A program made the position numbers and the translations under genes. This document shows, in pieces, positions 28,032 to 35,984 of a DNA stretch of 64,000 nucleotides. This DNA is from an uncultured Methanoregula sp. GTDB taxonomy: Archaea > Halobacteriota > Methanomicrobia > Methanomicrobiales > Methanospirillaceae. Positions within the stretch are counted from its first letter, which is position 1, and each line of letters starts with the position of its first letter. The notes beneath the pieces are model-generated. The model was not told the origin of the DNA and did not search any database. It saw only the letters and a list, made by a program, of their open reading frames with translations. The stretch is from positions 1,116,001 to 1,180,000 of the forward strand of contig NZ_OY763919.1 in assembly GCF_963667735.1 (NCBI RefSeq), written 5' to 3'.

Positions 28032-29016
28032 CAATGCGTATGCGGCAGCGGGCGTGGATATCGATCTCGAAGCAACCGCGATCAAGTCGTTAATCAAGAA
28101 CCTCTCCTTCAAGCGGAAAGGTGCCGCCAGGATGATGGGATCGGTAGGTCACTTTGCCGGGCTCATCGATTTCGGCGAGATGGCGCTCGCGCTTACCACG
28201 GACGGCGTGGGCACGAAGATGCTCGTTGCCGACCAGATGGCCGACTGGAGCACGGTCGGTATCGACTGCATAGCAATGAACGTCAATGATCTCTATGTCA
28301 TGAACGTGGAACCGGTGGCGTTTGTCGATTATATCGCAACCGACCAGCTCTCGATTGAGAAGATGGCCCAGATCGGGATCGGGCTCAACGAAGGTGCCAA
28401 GCAGGCGAACATCGATATCGTGGGCGGGGAGACGGCCTCCCTCAAGGGCCTCGTGAACGGCCTCGACCTGGCCGGCACCTGCCTCGGGATGCAGAAGAAG
28501 GACAAGATCATTGCGGGCGACAAGATCAAACCGGGCGACACGATCATCGGGGTTTCGTCCACCGGCGTCCACAGCAACGGTCTCTCCCTTGCCCGCCGGG
28601 TTGTGGAGAAGTATGCGGGATATGACAAGAAGTTCAAAGGGAAGAAGACCTTCGGGCAGGAACTCCTCACTCCCACCCGGATCTACCACGAGAGCCTGTC
28701 GGTTGCCGCGTCCTGCACCGTGCACGGGATGTGCCATGTTACGGGAGGCGGACTCCTGAATTTCAAGCGGCTCAGCGAATACGGGTTCCTGTTCGATACA
28801 CCGATCACGCCCCCGGAGATCTTCAGCTGGATCCAGAAGGCGGGCGACATAGCCCCTGGAGAGATGTACCGCACCTTCAACATGGGCATGGGTTACGCGT
28901 ACGTTGTACCGAAAAAGAGCGTGCCCTGCGTGCTAGAGATGGTGAAAGGTGCGCAGGTTGTGGGCAAAGTCATCGAAGAACCGGGTGCCTGGCTCGGAAA
29001 GATCGAGATAACGTGA
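28024..29016 (+). CDS. purM: Phosphoribosylformylglycinamidine cyclo-ligase
   Basis: PurM closes the imidazole ring of AIR using ATP in purine synthesis. The 330-residue protein has the ATP-grasp-like PurM fold: AGLIDFGEMALALTTDGVGTKML, NDLYVMNVEPVAFVDYI, VGGETASL, GVSSTGVHSNGLSLAR, MCHVTGGGL and FNMGMGYAYVV. The start ATG 28024 overlaps the lysC stop. A longer open frame from 27952 lies inside lysC and is rejected. Confidence 0.95.
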   Translation: MSNNAYAAAGVDIDLEATAIKSLIKNLSFKRKGAARMMGSVGHFAGLIDFGEMALALTTDGVGTKMLVADQMADWSTVGIDCIAMNVNDLYVMNVEPVAFVDYIATDQLSIEKMAQIGIGLNEGAKQANIDIVGGETASLKGLVNGLDLAGTCLGMQKKDKIIAGDKIKPGDTIIGVSSTGVHSNGLSLARRVVEKYAGYDKKFKGKKTFGQELLTPTRIYHESLSVAASCTVHGMCHVTGGGLLNFKRLSEYGFLFDTPITPPEIFSWIQKAGDIAPGEMYRTFNMGMGYAYVVPKKSVPCVLEMVKGAQVVGKVIEEPGAWLGKIEIT

Positions 29017-29046
29017 AAGCATCAGCACAAGAGATGCAGAACCCTT

Positions 29047-29054
29047 AAAAAAAA
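29047..29054 (-). terminator. Oligo-T run downstream of the 29149-29757 gene
   Basis: A8 on the plus strand is T8 on the minus strand, about 95 bases past the stop of the minus-strand membrane protein gene; it could end that transcript. It also lies after purM. Confidence 0.3.
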
Positions 29055-29148
29055 TCTCCGGCTCGTGCATCACGATCCGGACCCGATCCCGTTGTTTTGT
29101 CCGGAGTCTCCACGATCCGGGTGATGGGGATCGATCCGGCCCCCGGTT

Positions 29149-29757
29149 TCAGATCCAGTACCGTTTCACGAAGAGCTCGTGCTCCCGGATGAACGGTGTC
29201 CCGAACCAGAGCACCGCGGGCACGATCACTGCACAGATGATCATGTTGCCGATGAACCAGACCGAGAAGAGCGGGAGCAGGTTCGGGAGATCGACAAGGC
29301 CGGCCGGCGCGAGCGAGAGGGTCCCCCAGATCGCCCCGGCAAGATTGTTCAAGATGATCCCAAAGACGATGAGGATCCCCATGTCGCGCCGGGTCCGGAG
29401 GGAGGCGTCCGCACCGAGCAGCCGGAACGCAAGGAGCGGGATTGCGACCTGCAAAAGATCCGCAACCGACCAGACCAGGCTTGTCGTGGGGGAGAGGCCG
29501 CTTAAGACGCCCGCACCGATCCAGCAGCCGGCGTACGCGGCAATCGCACCCCAGAGGCCAAACCAGAGCGTTGTCACGATCATCACGGCTACCACGAGGT
29601 ACAGAAGCGATGTCCCGGGACCTGCAACAAAGGAGAATACCACGAACTTTGCAATGAGGGCATCTACGCAGATGAGAAGGAAGAGCAGCGCAACCCGCAG
29701 GAAGAGCGGGACGGTTGCAGTCGCGTTTGCACCGGTACCGGAATCATATCCAGCCAT
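29149..29757 (-). CDS. Integral membrane protein of unknown function
   Basis: The 202-residue protein has about five or six hydrophobic helices (approximately 18-38, 45-65, 68-85, 90-112, 122-145, 160-182). The segment VTTLWFGLWGAIAAYAGCWIGAGVL resembles the MASE1/ECF-S-like small membrane domains common in archaeal sensors and vitamin transporters, but no soluble domain is attached. Function cannot be assigned. It lies divergently from the histidine kinase gene at 29851, which might use it as a sensing partner (speculative). Confidence 0.7.
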   Translation of the reverse strand: MAGYDSGTGANATATVPLFLRVALLFLLICVDALIAKFVVFSFVAGPGTSLLYLVVAVMIVTTLWFGLWGAIAAYAGCWIGAGVLSGLSPTTSLVWSVADLLQVAIPLLAFRLLGADASLRTRRDMGILIVFGIILNNLAGAIWGTLSLAPAGLVDLPNLLPLFSVWFIGNMIICAVIVPAVLWFGTPFIREHELFVKRYWI

Positions 29758-29850
29758 AACGTAACTACCATATCTTCCCGACTCCTATATGAGATCATCC
29801 GAAAGGATACGAGGGAGTGACCGAGCATATATCGTGACGTTTCCGGATCA

Positions 29851-30774
29851 TTGCGAACCTGGCTCTGCCGCCCGCCCGTCCAGGCGCTGCTGGTCGCGGT
29901 TTTTCTTCTTGCTGTTCTTCTTCCCTACTGGTGGCTTGCGGCTCTCTGGTGCCGGGATGTCCTGCACACGGAAGACCAGCAGTTTGCGTTCATAACAACG
30001 ACCTTCCTTCTCGTGATGGTTATCGCGGACAGCGCCTTCCTCACCCGGTACTACCAGGCAAAGCGGAAGCACGAGCTCTCCTGCATGACCGAAGAACTCC
30101 GGATCAGCGAAGAATCGCTCCGGATCACGGTCAAAAAACTGAACCTGCTCTCCAGCATCACCCGCCACGATATCCGGAACTATCTTGTCGGCATGAAGAT
30201 CTACCTGGATCTCGCCCGGACAACCTCCGGTAACCGGGAGATGACGGAGGAATATCTTGCAAAGGAAGAGGAGATCGCCACCGCGATCGAACGCCAGCTG
30301 GACTTTTCCCGGGCATACGAGACCCTCGGAGCCGCACATCCAAACTTCCAGGATCTTACCGCATGTATCGGGCGGGCGCAGGCCGGGCTCGATCTTTCCG
30401 GAACCCGAATAACCCTTGCCGGAATCCCCCGGGTCGAGATCTTTGCAGACCCCCTGCTCCAGAAAGTCTTCCACAATCTCTTCGATAACTCCCTCCGGCA
30501 TGCGGGCCATGAGATGAATGCGATCACGATCGTCATTGCGGAAACGGGAGACCGGCTATGGATAACGTTCGAAGACAACGGGTGCGGTATTCCCACAAAT
30601 CTGAAAGAGCGGATCTTCGAGCGGGGATATGGGATGAATACCGGATTCGGTCTCTTCCTGATCCGGGAGATCCTGGATATCACCCGGATCACCATCAAAG
30701 AGACCGGGACATCTGGTGCCGGTGCCAGGTTCGAGATGACGGTGCCGGCCGGTGCGTACCGGATCCTTCCGTGA
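29851..30774 (+). CDS. Membrane histidine kinase
   Basis: The 307-residue protein has two N-terminal membrane helices (about 10-35 and 45-65), a short coiled linker, an H-box SSITRHDIRNYL (His near residue 105) and an HATPase domain (about 200-305; NLFDNSLRHAG, FEDNGCGIP, GFGLFLIREIL). The H-box form with HDIRN is the archaeal type shared with the kinases at 43612 and 51297. There is no extracellular sensor loop of note. Translation probably starts at TTG 29851; no ATG lies before the helices. Confidence 0.88.
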   Translation: MRTWLCRPPVQALLVAVFLLAVLLPYWWLAALWCRDVLHTEDQQFAFITTTFLLVMVIADSAFLTRYYQAKRKHELSCMTEELRISEESLRITVKKLNLLSSITRHDIRNYLVGMKIYLDLARTTSGNREMTEEYLAKEEEIATAIERQLDFSRAYETLGAAHPNFQDLTACIGRAQAGLDLSGTRITLAGIPRVEIFADPLLQKVFHNLFDNSLRHAGHEMNAITIVIAETGDRLWITFEDNGCGIPTNLKERIFERGYGMNTGFGLFLIREILDITRITIKETGTSGAGARFEMTVPAGAYRILP

Positions 30775-30847
30775 ACGTGACCTGAACCGGACTGCTCCCG
30801 GAAAAACGATCACAAACCCCCCGGGGCAGGAAGAAAAGAAAATAGGT

Positions 30848-31351
30848 TCAGAGGGTGATTTCCCGGAACTGCTTGCCGAAAACCCCGCAGATCGGGCACT
30901 TGTCCGGGGCTTTTCCCATCTCGATGTTCCCGCAGACTGGGCAGAGGAATACCTTCTCTCTTGGGAGATCCGACCCGGACTTTACCGCAGCCAGCGCCTT
31001 CTTGTAAAGGCCTGCATGCACCTGCTCGGCTTTCATCGCAAACGTGAACGCGAGCAGGGCCTCGTTCTTCTTCTCGGCTTCGGCCTCCTTGACGAACGCG
31101 GGATACATGGATTCGAACTCATGGGTCTCCCCGGCTACGCTGGCCTCCAGGTTTGCTGCAGTGGGTCCGACCGCGGAGATGACCTTCAAGAGCTTCTTTG
31201 CATGGATCGCCTCGGCCTCGGATGCTGCCTTGTACAGGATTGCCACGTTCTTGAATCCCTCTTCGGCAGCTTTCTCGGAAAACGCCTGGTATTTCCGGTT
31301 TGCCTGCGATTCGCCGGCAAACGCTTCCTTTGCATTCTCTATGGTTGCCAT
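30848..31351 (-). CDS. rbr: Rubrerythrin
   Basis: The 167-residue protein has a ferritin-like di-iron domain (AFAGESQANRKY, FKNVAILYKAASEAEAIHA; second pair around AFTFAMKAEQVHAGLY) and a C-terminal rubredoxin-like domain (CPVCGN ... CPICG). Rubrerythrin reduces hydrogen peroxide in anaerobes. The start ATG 31351 (MATIENAKEAF) is preferred over the upstream one. Bases of the next plus-strand gene radC begin about 200 bp away. First of the redox genes in this region. Confidence 0.95.
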   Translation of the reverse strand: MATIENAKEAFAGESQANRKYQAFSEKAAEEGFKNVAILYKAASEAEAIHAKKLLKVISAVGPTAANLEASVAGETHEFESMYPAFVKEAEAEKKNEALLAFTFAMKAEQVHAGLYKKALAAVKSGSDLPREKVFLCPVCGNIEMGKAPDKCPICGVFGKQFREITL

Positions 31352-31548
31352 GAAGCTATGGTTAGGCAGGGGTGCATCATAAACATTCTTCATGGGGCAT
31401 GGTAGCGCCGAGGCACTTCATGAGCGGTTGTCGGGGCGATAATAATATACAATGCGTAATATATATTGATCAACCACACCTGGTTGCGCGGAATGATTCC
31501 TATTGGATTCACCCTCCTGCCACCCGTGCATCCCCTGACCTGATTGTT

Positions 31549-32217
31549 ATGAAGAAGATGAAAGATCTGCCCCTCCTGGACCGGCCGCGTGAAGTCATTG
31601 CAAGAAAGGGGGCCTCGGCCCTCTCGGACACCGAACTCATCGAGGCGATCATCGGCAGGGGAACGAGAAACCGGGATGTCCGGGTGCTCTCAAAGGAGAT
31701 CTGCGGCCTCCTGCAGGAACAGAAGCCGGACCTGTGTTATGCGGATCTCCGGGCCATCGAAGGCGTAGGCCCGACCCGGGCATCCCAGATCCTGGCCTGT
31801 TTTGAACTGGGCCGGCGCTACTTCACGCAGTTTGGGCCGGAGGGCCGGGTCACGAAACCCGAGGATGTCCTGCCGCTTGTGAAGAACCTCCGGGACAAAC
31901 GGCAGGAGCATTTCGTCTGCATCACCCTCAATGGCGCCGGCGAGGTGCTGGGAAACCGGATTATCACAGTCGGCCTCCTCAACCACAGCCTCGTCCACCC
32001 GCGGGAAGTCTTTGCCGATGCGATCGTGGACCGGGCCGCGTCCGTCATCTGCGTGCACAACCATCCCTCGGGATCGCTCGATCCGAGCCCGCAGGACATC
32101 GCCATCACCACCCAGCTGAAAGAGGCCGGCCGGCTTGTCGGGATCCAGCTTGTTGATCACATCATTGTCACCCGATCCGGGCACGTGAGCCTGCGGGAGC
32201 GCGGGCATATTTCCTAA
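31549..32217 (+). CDS. radC: RadC-family JAB-domain protein
   Basis: The 222-residue protein has an N-terminal helix-hairpin-helix region (ALSDTELIEAIIGRG ... LRAIEGVGPTRASQIL) and a C-terminal JAB/MPN metalloprotease-like domain with the zinc signature HNHPSGSLDPSPQD (about 165-178). RadC/YeeS proteins are linked to DNA repair or mobile-element defence by context, but the enzymatic role is unsettled. The start ATG 31549 fits homologues (MKDLPLLDRPRE); the ATG at 31558 is an alternative. Confidence 0.93.
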   Translation: MKKMKDLPLLDRPREVIARKGASALSDTELIEAIIGRGTRNRDVRVLSKEICGLLQEQKPDLCYADLRAIEGVGPTRASQILACFELGRRYFTQFGPEGRVTKPEDVLPLVKNLRDKRQEHFVCITLNGAGEVLGNRIITVGLLNHSLVHPREVFADAIVDRAASVICVHNHPSGSLDPSPQDIAITTQLKEAGRLVGIQLVDHIIVTRSGHVSLRERGHIS

Positions 32218-32287
32218 AAAAACCGTTTCCATTATTTGTCGACGTTATCAGGGTTGTGCGGTCGTAATTCCCGACAATCCCGATCGC

Positions 32288-32890
32288 TCAGGACGGACAA
32301 TCCTGCAGGAGTGCTTTCCCCAGGGACAATCCCTTCTCATATGCAGCATCGAGAAGATCGCACCGGGCCGCTACGTCCAGTATCCTGTCCATATCATTGA
32401 TGAGGAGCTCGTCGCTGTACGGGCAGTCGATGATATCGAAAAATGTACTGGCAGTCAGTTTGGCGCCAACAAAGACTTCCGGCACAGCCATACCCGAGAT
32501 ACAGATGAAGAGTCCTCTCCTCCACCCGATCCGGTCCTTGTCGACAAGCGGGGATTTACGGAGATATTTTGCCATGTAGAAGACCTGGAATCTGTCCATG
32601 AACGATTTGAGTTTTCCGGGAATGCCCATGGTCATCACCGGCGTTGCAACAATGATGCTGTCCGCGGATTTGATCTTCTCATACATGAGCTGCATGTCGT
32701 CGTCCATGATGCAGGTCTCGTGATCCCGGCAGAAGAACATCTCGTTGCAGGCCTCGAAATCGAGACCGGCAACCGCGATCTCCTCGACTGTGCACCCGGC
32801 ATCCGCCGCTCCCCGGAGCGCCTGGCGCAGCAGGAGTGCGGTGTTCCCCTCTGTCAAGGGACTTCCAAGGATGCCGATTACCTTTACCAT
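32288..32890 (-). CDS. Flavodoxin-fold FMN reductase family protein
   Basis: The 200-residue protein has an FMN-binding flavodoxin-type fold (GILGSPLTEGNTALLLRQ; SIIVATPVMTMGIPGKLKSFMDR). The cysteine cluster of iron-sulfur flavoproteins is partly lost: only ACNEMFFCRDHETC remains in place of CX2CX2CX5C, so a normal 4Fe-4S cluster is doubtful. It probably is an FMN-dependent reductase. Its start faces the zinc-ribbon gene. Confidence 0.82.
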   Translation of the reverse strand: MVKVIGILGSPLTEGNTALLLRQALRGAADAGCTVEEIAVAGLDFEACNEMFFCRDHETCIMDDDMQLMYEKIKSADSIIVATPVMTMGIPGKLKSFMDRFQVFYMAKYLRKSPLVDKDRIGWRRGLFICISGMAVPEVFVGAKLTASTFFDIIDCPYSDELLINDMDRILDVAARCDLLDAAYEKGLSLGKALLQDCPS

Positions 32891-32980
32891 AGTATACCAT
32901 CAGGAAAAATATGCAATATAGTTTTGCAACCGCAAACGGGTCTGGACTCTCTGCCTGTCGGTGTGCATCAACACAACCCA

Positions 32981-32987
32981 TATATAT
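32981..32987 (+). promoter_or_regulatory. TATA box of the zinc-ribbon gene
   Basis: TATATAT in CATATATATC lies about 27 bases before GTG 33011. This puts the expected transcription start after the ATG at 32999, so GTG 33011 or TTG 33020 is the more likely start codon. Confidence 0.5.
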
Positions 32988-33010
32988 CTTTCAGGTGAAT
33001 GAGAAGTTTG

Positions 33011-33250
33011 GTGAGTCGTTTGACCGAACAGAAAACCTACAATGCCGGCGCAAAAGTCGGGCCGGGCAAATATGTGTGTATCGACTGCGGAAAGGAGCTC
33101 ACGCTCGACAAGAGCGAGCAGGATCTCCGGAAGTGCCCGGCCTGCTCCTGCGAGGAGTACCAGTGCTTCCCGATGACTCACATCCGCCCCGACATCAAGA
33201 CTCCGGAAGACGCCAAGCACCCGCCAAAACGCGGGAAGAGTCTCCAGTAA
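33011..33250 (+). CDS. Zinc-ribbon protein
   Basis: The product is about 79 residues with a single zinc ribbon YVCIDCGKELTL ... RKCPACSCEE and a tail FPMTHIRPDIKTPEDAKHPP. Rubredoxin-like fold proteins of this kind accompany oxidative stress genes, but the metal and role here are inferred. An ATG at 32999 is in frame, but the TATA box at 32981-32987 places transcription start near 33008, so I use GTG 33011. TTG 33020 (LTEQKTYNAG) is also possible. Confidence 0.75.
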   Translation: MSRLTEQKTYNAGAKVGPGKYVCIDCGKELTLDKSEQDLRKCPACSCEEYQCFPMTHIRPDIKTPEDAKHPPKRGKSLQ

Positions 33251-33253
33251 TCC

Positions 33254-33271
33254 CTTATTTTTCCAAATAAG
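33254..33271. terminator. Hairpin after the zinc-ribbon gene
   Basis: CTTATTT TTCC AAATAAG forms a perfect 7-bp hairpin four bases after the stop codon. It may be a terminator or an mRNA 3' end structure. Confidence 0.45.
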
Positions 33272-33336
33272 CACCGCACCGCTGGCATGAATGCTGGTGC
33301 CGGAACCAGGCAGACGGTAAGAATCATTCCGGTTTT

Positions 33337-33356
33337 TGCGGGAACTATTTCCCGCA
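33337..33356 (+). promoter_or_regulatory. 8-bp hairpin before the desulforedoxin start
   Basis: TGCGGGAA ctat TTCCCGCA is a perfect 8-bp stem with a 4-base loop, 12 bases before the ATG at 33369 and next to the likely ribosome site AGGAAAGAG. It may control translation or be an operator. Confidence 0.5.
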
Positions 33357-33368
33357 GGCAGGAAAGAG

Positions 33369-33494
33369 ATGGTGAACGTATCCAAGGAAGGGCAGGTCTT
33401 CAAATGCGAGATCTGCGGAAATGTTGTTGTGGTCAAAGAGGCTGGCGGCGGCGAACTGATCTGCTGCGGCGAGCCCATGGTATTGGAGGATTGA
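33369..33494 (+). CDS. Desulforedoxin-type rubredoxin
   Basis: A 41-residue protein, [20 protein letters not shown] then a Gly-rich turn and [12 protein letters not shown]. The CX2C and CC pair are the four iron ligands of desulforedoxin and of the N-terminal domain of superoxide reductase (Dfx). It has no SOR catalytic domain. It may pass electrons to rubrerythrin or a partner oxidoreductase. It ends 4 bp before the AhpD-like gene, so the two share a transcript with the peroxiredoxin. Confidence 0.85.
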   Translation: MVNVSKEGQVFKCEICGNVVVVKEAGGGELICCGEPMVLED

Positions 33495-33498
33495 AATT

Positions 33499-33933
33499 AT
33501 GGCAGTAAAGAAACCAGTAGCAAAGAAAACAACCGTAACGAAACCCGCAGTAAAGAAGGCACCGGCAAAGAAGCCGGTCGTGAGTGCAGCAGCAGCCAAG
33601 GATCTCAAGGGCCTTGAGAAGAAGATCGGGAAAGTGCCGAAATTCTTCCGCGAGCTGACCACAAGGGAGCCCGAGATGTTTGAGCTGGTCATGCGCTTCG
33701 AGCAGCACATCTGGGACGATGGCAAGCTCTCGAAGAAGACCAAGAAGCTCATCGCGATTGCCATTGCTGCCGCCATGAGGGACCAGCATGCGGTCCGGGC
33801 CCAGCTGGCAGGAGCTGCAAACATCGGCGTGACGAAGGCTGAAGTGGAAGAGGCGCTCCGGGTCACCTTCCTGCTCTCGGGCATGCCGGCGTATGTGTAC
33901 GGGAAAGCCCAGCTCGACGAAGTGATGAAGTAA
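33499..33933 (+). CDS. AhpD-like carboxymuconolactone decarboxylase domain with histone-like tail
   Basis: The 144-residue protein has a Lys/Ala/Pro-rich N-terminal tail (about 1-36, KKP and AKK repeats like histone H1 tails), followed by an AhpD/CMD-type alpha-helical domain (about 40-144; LTTREPEMFELVMRFEQHIWDDG, KTKKLIAIAIAAAMRDQHAVRAQLAGA, ALRVTFLLSGMPAYVYG). The CxxC of AhpD-type peroxidases is absent; the His in RDQHAV is kept. A redox role through cysteines is therefore unlikely as such. It sits between a desulforedoxin and a peroxiredoxin gene. Confidence 0.8.
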   Translation: MAVKKPVAKKTTVTKPAVKKAPAKKPVVSAAAAKDLKGLEKKIGKVPKFFRELTTREPEMFELVMRFEQHIWDDGKLSKKTKKLIAIAIAAAMRDQHAVRAQLAGAANIGVTKAEVEEALRVTFLLSGMPAYVYGKAQLDEVMK

Positions 33934-33949
33934 GGTACCCGTGGTTCCT

Positions 33950-34594
33950 ATGGTGGAAGAATCCGGTATCAGTTTTCCGGTGCTGGGCGAGCCCGCACCG
34001 GAGTTTGAAGCGGAGACCACGCACGGGCCGCTGAAGCTTGCGGATCTGAAGGGAAAGTGGGTTGTCCTCTTCTCCCATCCCGCAGATTTCACACCGGTCT
34101 GCACAACGGAGTTCCTCGCGTTTGCCGCAATCAATGAAGAACTCAAAAGCCTCAATGTCCAGCTTGTCGGTCTCTCGGTGGACAGCGTCTCGGCGCACCT
34201 GGCCTGGGTACATGCGATCAAGGAGAAGATGGGAGTCTCGATCCCGTTCCCGGTCATCGCCGACCTGAACATGAAGGTGGCAAAAAAGTACGGCATGATC
34301 CAGCCGGGCCAGAGCACCACGGCCGCTGTCCGGTGCGTCTTCTTCATCGATGACAAGGGGATCATGCGGGCCATGATCTATTACCCGCTCCAGAACGGCC
34401 GGTTCATGCCCGAGATCATCCGGCTTGTAAAAGCGCTCCAGACCACCGACAAGTACAAGGTCTCGACACCCGCCAACTGGCAGCCGGGCGACAAGGTGGT
34501 TGTCCCGCCGCCCAAGACCGCTGCCGAGATGGAAAAGCGGCCGACCGAGGGGTACGAGTGCAAAGACTGGTATCTCTGTTTCAAGAAGATCTGA
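33950..34594 (+). CDS. Peroxiredoxin, archaeal Prx6 type
   Basis: The 214-residue protein has the peroxidatic site PADFTPVCTTEF (Cys near residue 51) and a C-terminal pair CKDWYLC (CX5C), as in the archaeal Prx6 subgroup typified by Aeropyrum thioredoxin peroxidase, which uses the C-terminal cysteines for resolution. It reduces peroxides. ATG 33950 was preferred to GTG 33941. The stop of the preceding gene is 16 bp before, so it is likely in the same operon. Confidence 0.92.
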   Translation: MVEESGISFPVLGEPAPEFEAETTHGPLKLADLKGKWVVLFSHPADFTPVCTTEFLAFAAINEELKSLNVQLVGLSVDSVSAHLAWVHAIKEKMGVSIPFPVIADLNMKVAKKYGMIQPGQSTTAAVRCVFFIDDKGIMRAMIYYPLQNGRFMPEIIRLVKALQTTDKYKVSTPANWQPGDKVVVPPPKTAAEMEKRPTEGYECKDWYLCFKKI

Positions 34595-34697
34595 ACGGGG
34601 CAACCGTCCCGTTCCCTGCGTTCTCTTTTTTGTCTCTCTGTCACGGAGCGGATCGCTATCCAATCTTTTTTCATCCTGTCGGACAAACGGAGATGTA

Positions 34698-35321
34698 ATG
34701 ACGATAAAAGTCCTCGCGTTTGCCGGGAGTCCCCGCCGGCACGGCAACTCGGAGACCCTGCTGGACTGGGTGCTTGGAGAGATGGGCCGGGATCCGGAAG
34801 TATCTGTCGAGAAGGCTGCCCTGACCGAGGCAGACATCAACCCCTGCCGGGGATGCAATGCCTGCGAGAAGCTCAACAAGTGCATCCAGCGCGATGGTCT
34901 CGATATCTATCACGACAAGATCATCGAGGCCGACTGCATCATCCTCTCCTCGCCCATCTTCTGCATGGGCCTTGCCTCGCAGGTCAAGATGCTCGTTGAC
35001 CGGGCGCAGGTCTTCCGATCCCGGAAGTACGTGCTCAAACTGCCCGTTGTCCCTCCGGAGCGCAGGGGAAAGCGTCTCGGGGTCTTCCTTGCAACCGCGG
35101 GGCAGACCTGGCCGCATGTCTTTGACGCGGCCGTCCCTTCGGTGAAATGCTTTTACCATGTCGTGGATATCCGGGATGCGGACATCAGCTACCTGATGAT
35201 AAACGGGGTCGACGAGTCGGGGGCGATCCTTCGTCACCCGACCGCAGAGACCGATGCAAAACAACTGGCTCAGACCGTAATCGCCGAGCTGAAAAAACGC
35301 CTTTCAGCGGGAGCGGCATGA
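34698..35321 (+). CDS. Iron-sulfur flavoprotein
   Basis: The 207-residue protein begins MTIKVLAFAGSPRRHGNSETLLD (FMN phosphate-binding loop) and has a compact CX2CX2CX5C cluster motif (CRGCNACEKLNKC), then SSPIFCMGLASQVKMLVDR. Iron-sulfur flavoproteins of methanogens take electrons from ferredoxin and can reduce oxygen or peroxide. It overlaps the next, very similar gene by 4 bp (ATGA). The frame open upstream to 34500 overlaps the peroxiredoxin gene's end and is rejected. Confidence 0.9.
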   Translation: MTIKVLAFAGSPRRHGNSETLLDWVLGEMGRDPEVSVEKAALTEADINPCRGCNACEKLNKCIQRDGLDIYHDKIIEADCIILSSPIFCMGLASQVKMLVDRAQVFRSRKYVLKLPVVPPERRGKRLGVFLATAGQTWPHVFDAAVPSVKCFYHVVDIRDADISYLMINGVDESGAILRHPTAETDAKQLAQTVIAELKKRLSAGAA

Positions 35322-35932
35322 CGATAAAAGTTCTCGGGGTATCGGGAAGCCCGCACCGGCACGGCAATACGGAGACCCTGCTCGACAGTTTCCTTGACGG
35401 GGCAAAGGCAGCGGGAGCGGAGGTTGAGAAGGTTGTCTTGAAGGATCTCACCTACTCCTCCTGCCGGGGGTGCAATGCCTGCCACAGGAACGGCGAGTGC
35501 ATTGTGAAAGACGACGCGATCGCCCTTTTCGATAAGATCCTCAAGGCCGACTGCCTGGCGGTTGCCTCCCCCATCTACACGATGGGTATCACCGCGGAAC
35601 TCAAGGGGCTCATCGACCGGGGGCAGTATCTCTGGGCCCGGAAGTTTATCTTGAAAACGCTCTTTTTCCCGGACGATCATATCCGGCGCCACAAGGGGCT
35701 CTTCGTCTCCACGGCCGGCCAGAACTGGGATCACGTGTTCGACGGGGCGTTTCCTGCCATCACCGCCATCTTCAACGGCACCGGTTTTGAGTACTATGAC
35801 AACATCATTGCCAACAACATGGACGAGTTCAAGGGGATCAAAAATCACCCGACTGCGCTTGCCGATGCCTTTGCCAAGGGAAAGAAAGTTGTCGGGGTTC
35901 TTGCGGCAATGGAGCCAGCCGGCTCCGGATAG
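35318..35932 (+). CDS. Iron-sulfur flavoprotein, tandem paralogue
   Basis: The 204-residue protein repeats the layout of its upstream neighbour: MTIKVLGVSGSPHRHGNTETLLD, CX2CX2CX5C (CRGCNACHRNGEC) and ASPIYTMGITAELKGLIDR. The shared first residues MTIKVL and matching order suggest a duplication. It ends with a T6 run at 35945-35950. The same redox role is inferred. Confidence 0.9.
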   Translation: MTIKVLGVSGSPHRHGNTETLLDSFLDGAKAAGAEVEKVVLKDLTYSSCRGCNACHRNGECIVKDDAIALFDKILKADCLAVASPIYTMGITAELKGLIDRGQYLWARKFILKTLFFPDDHIRRHKGLFVSTAGQNWDHVFDGAFPAITAIFNGTGFEYYDNIIANNMDEFKGIKNHPTALADAFAKGKKVVGVLAAMEPAGSG

Positions 35933-35944
35933 AAACGGATGTAC

Positions 35945-35950
35945 TTTTTT
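35945..35950 (+). terminator. Oligo-T terminator after the ISF pair
   Basis: T6 lies 13 bases after the stop. On the opposite strand A7 at 35974-35980 gives a T7 run just after the M50 protease gene, so the convergent genes appear to have separate terminators. Confidence 0.45.
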
Positions 35951-35984
35951 ACCCGGCAGTCATTTCAGGATTTAAAAAAAGGGA

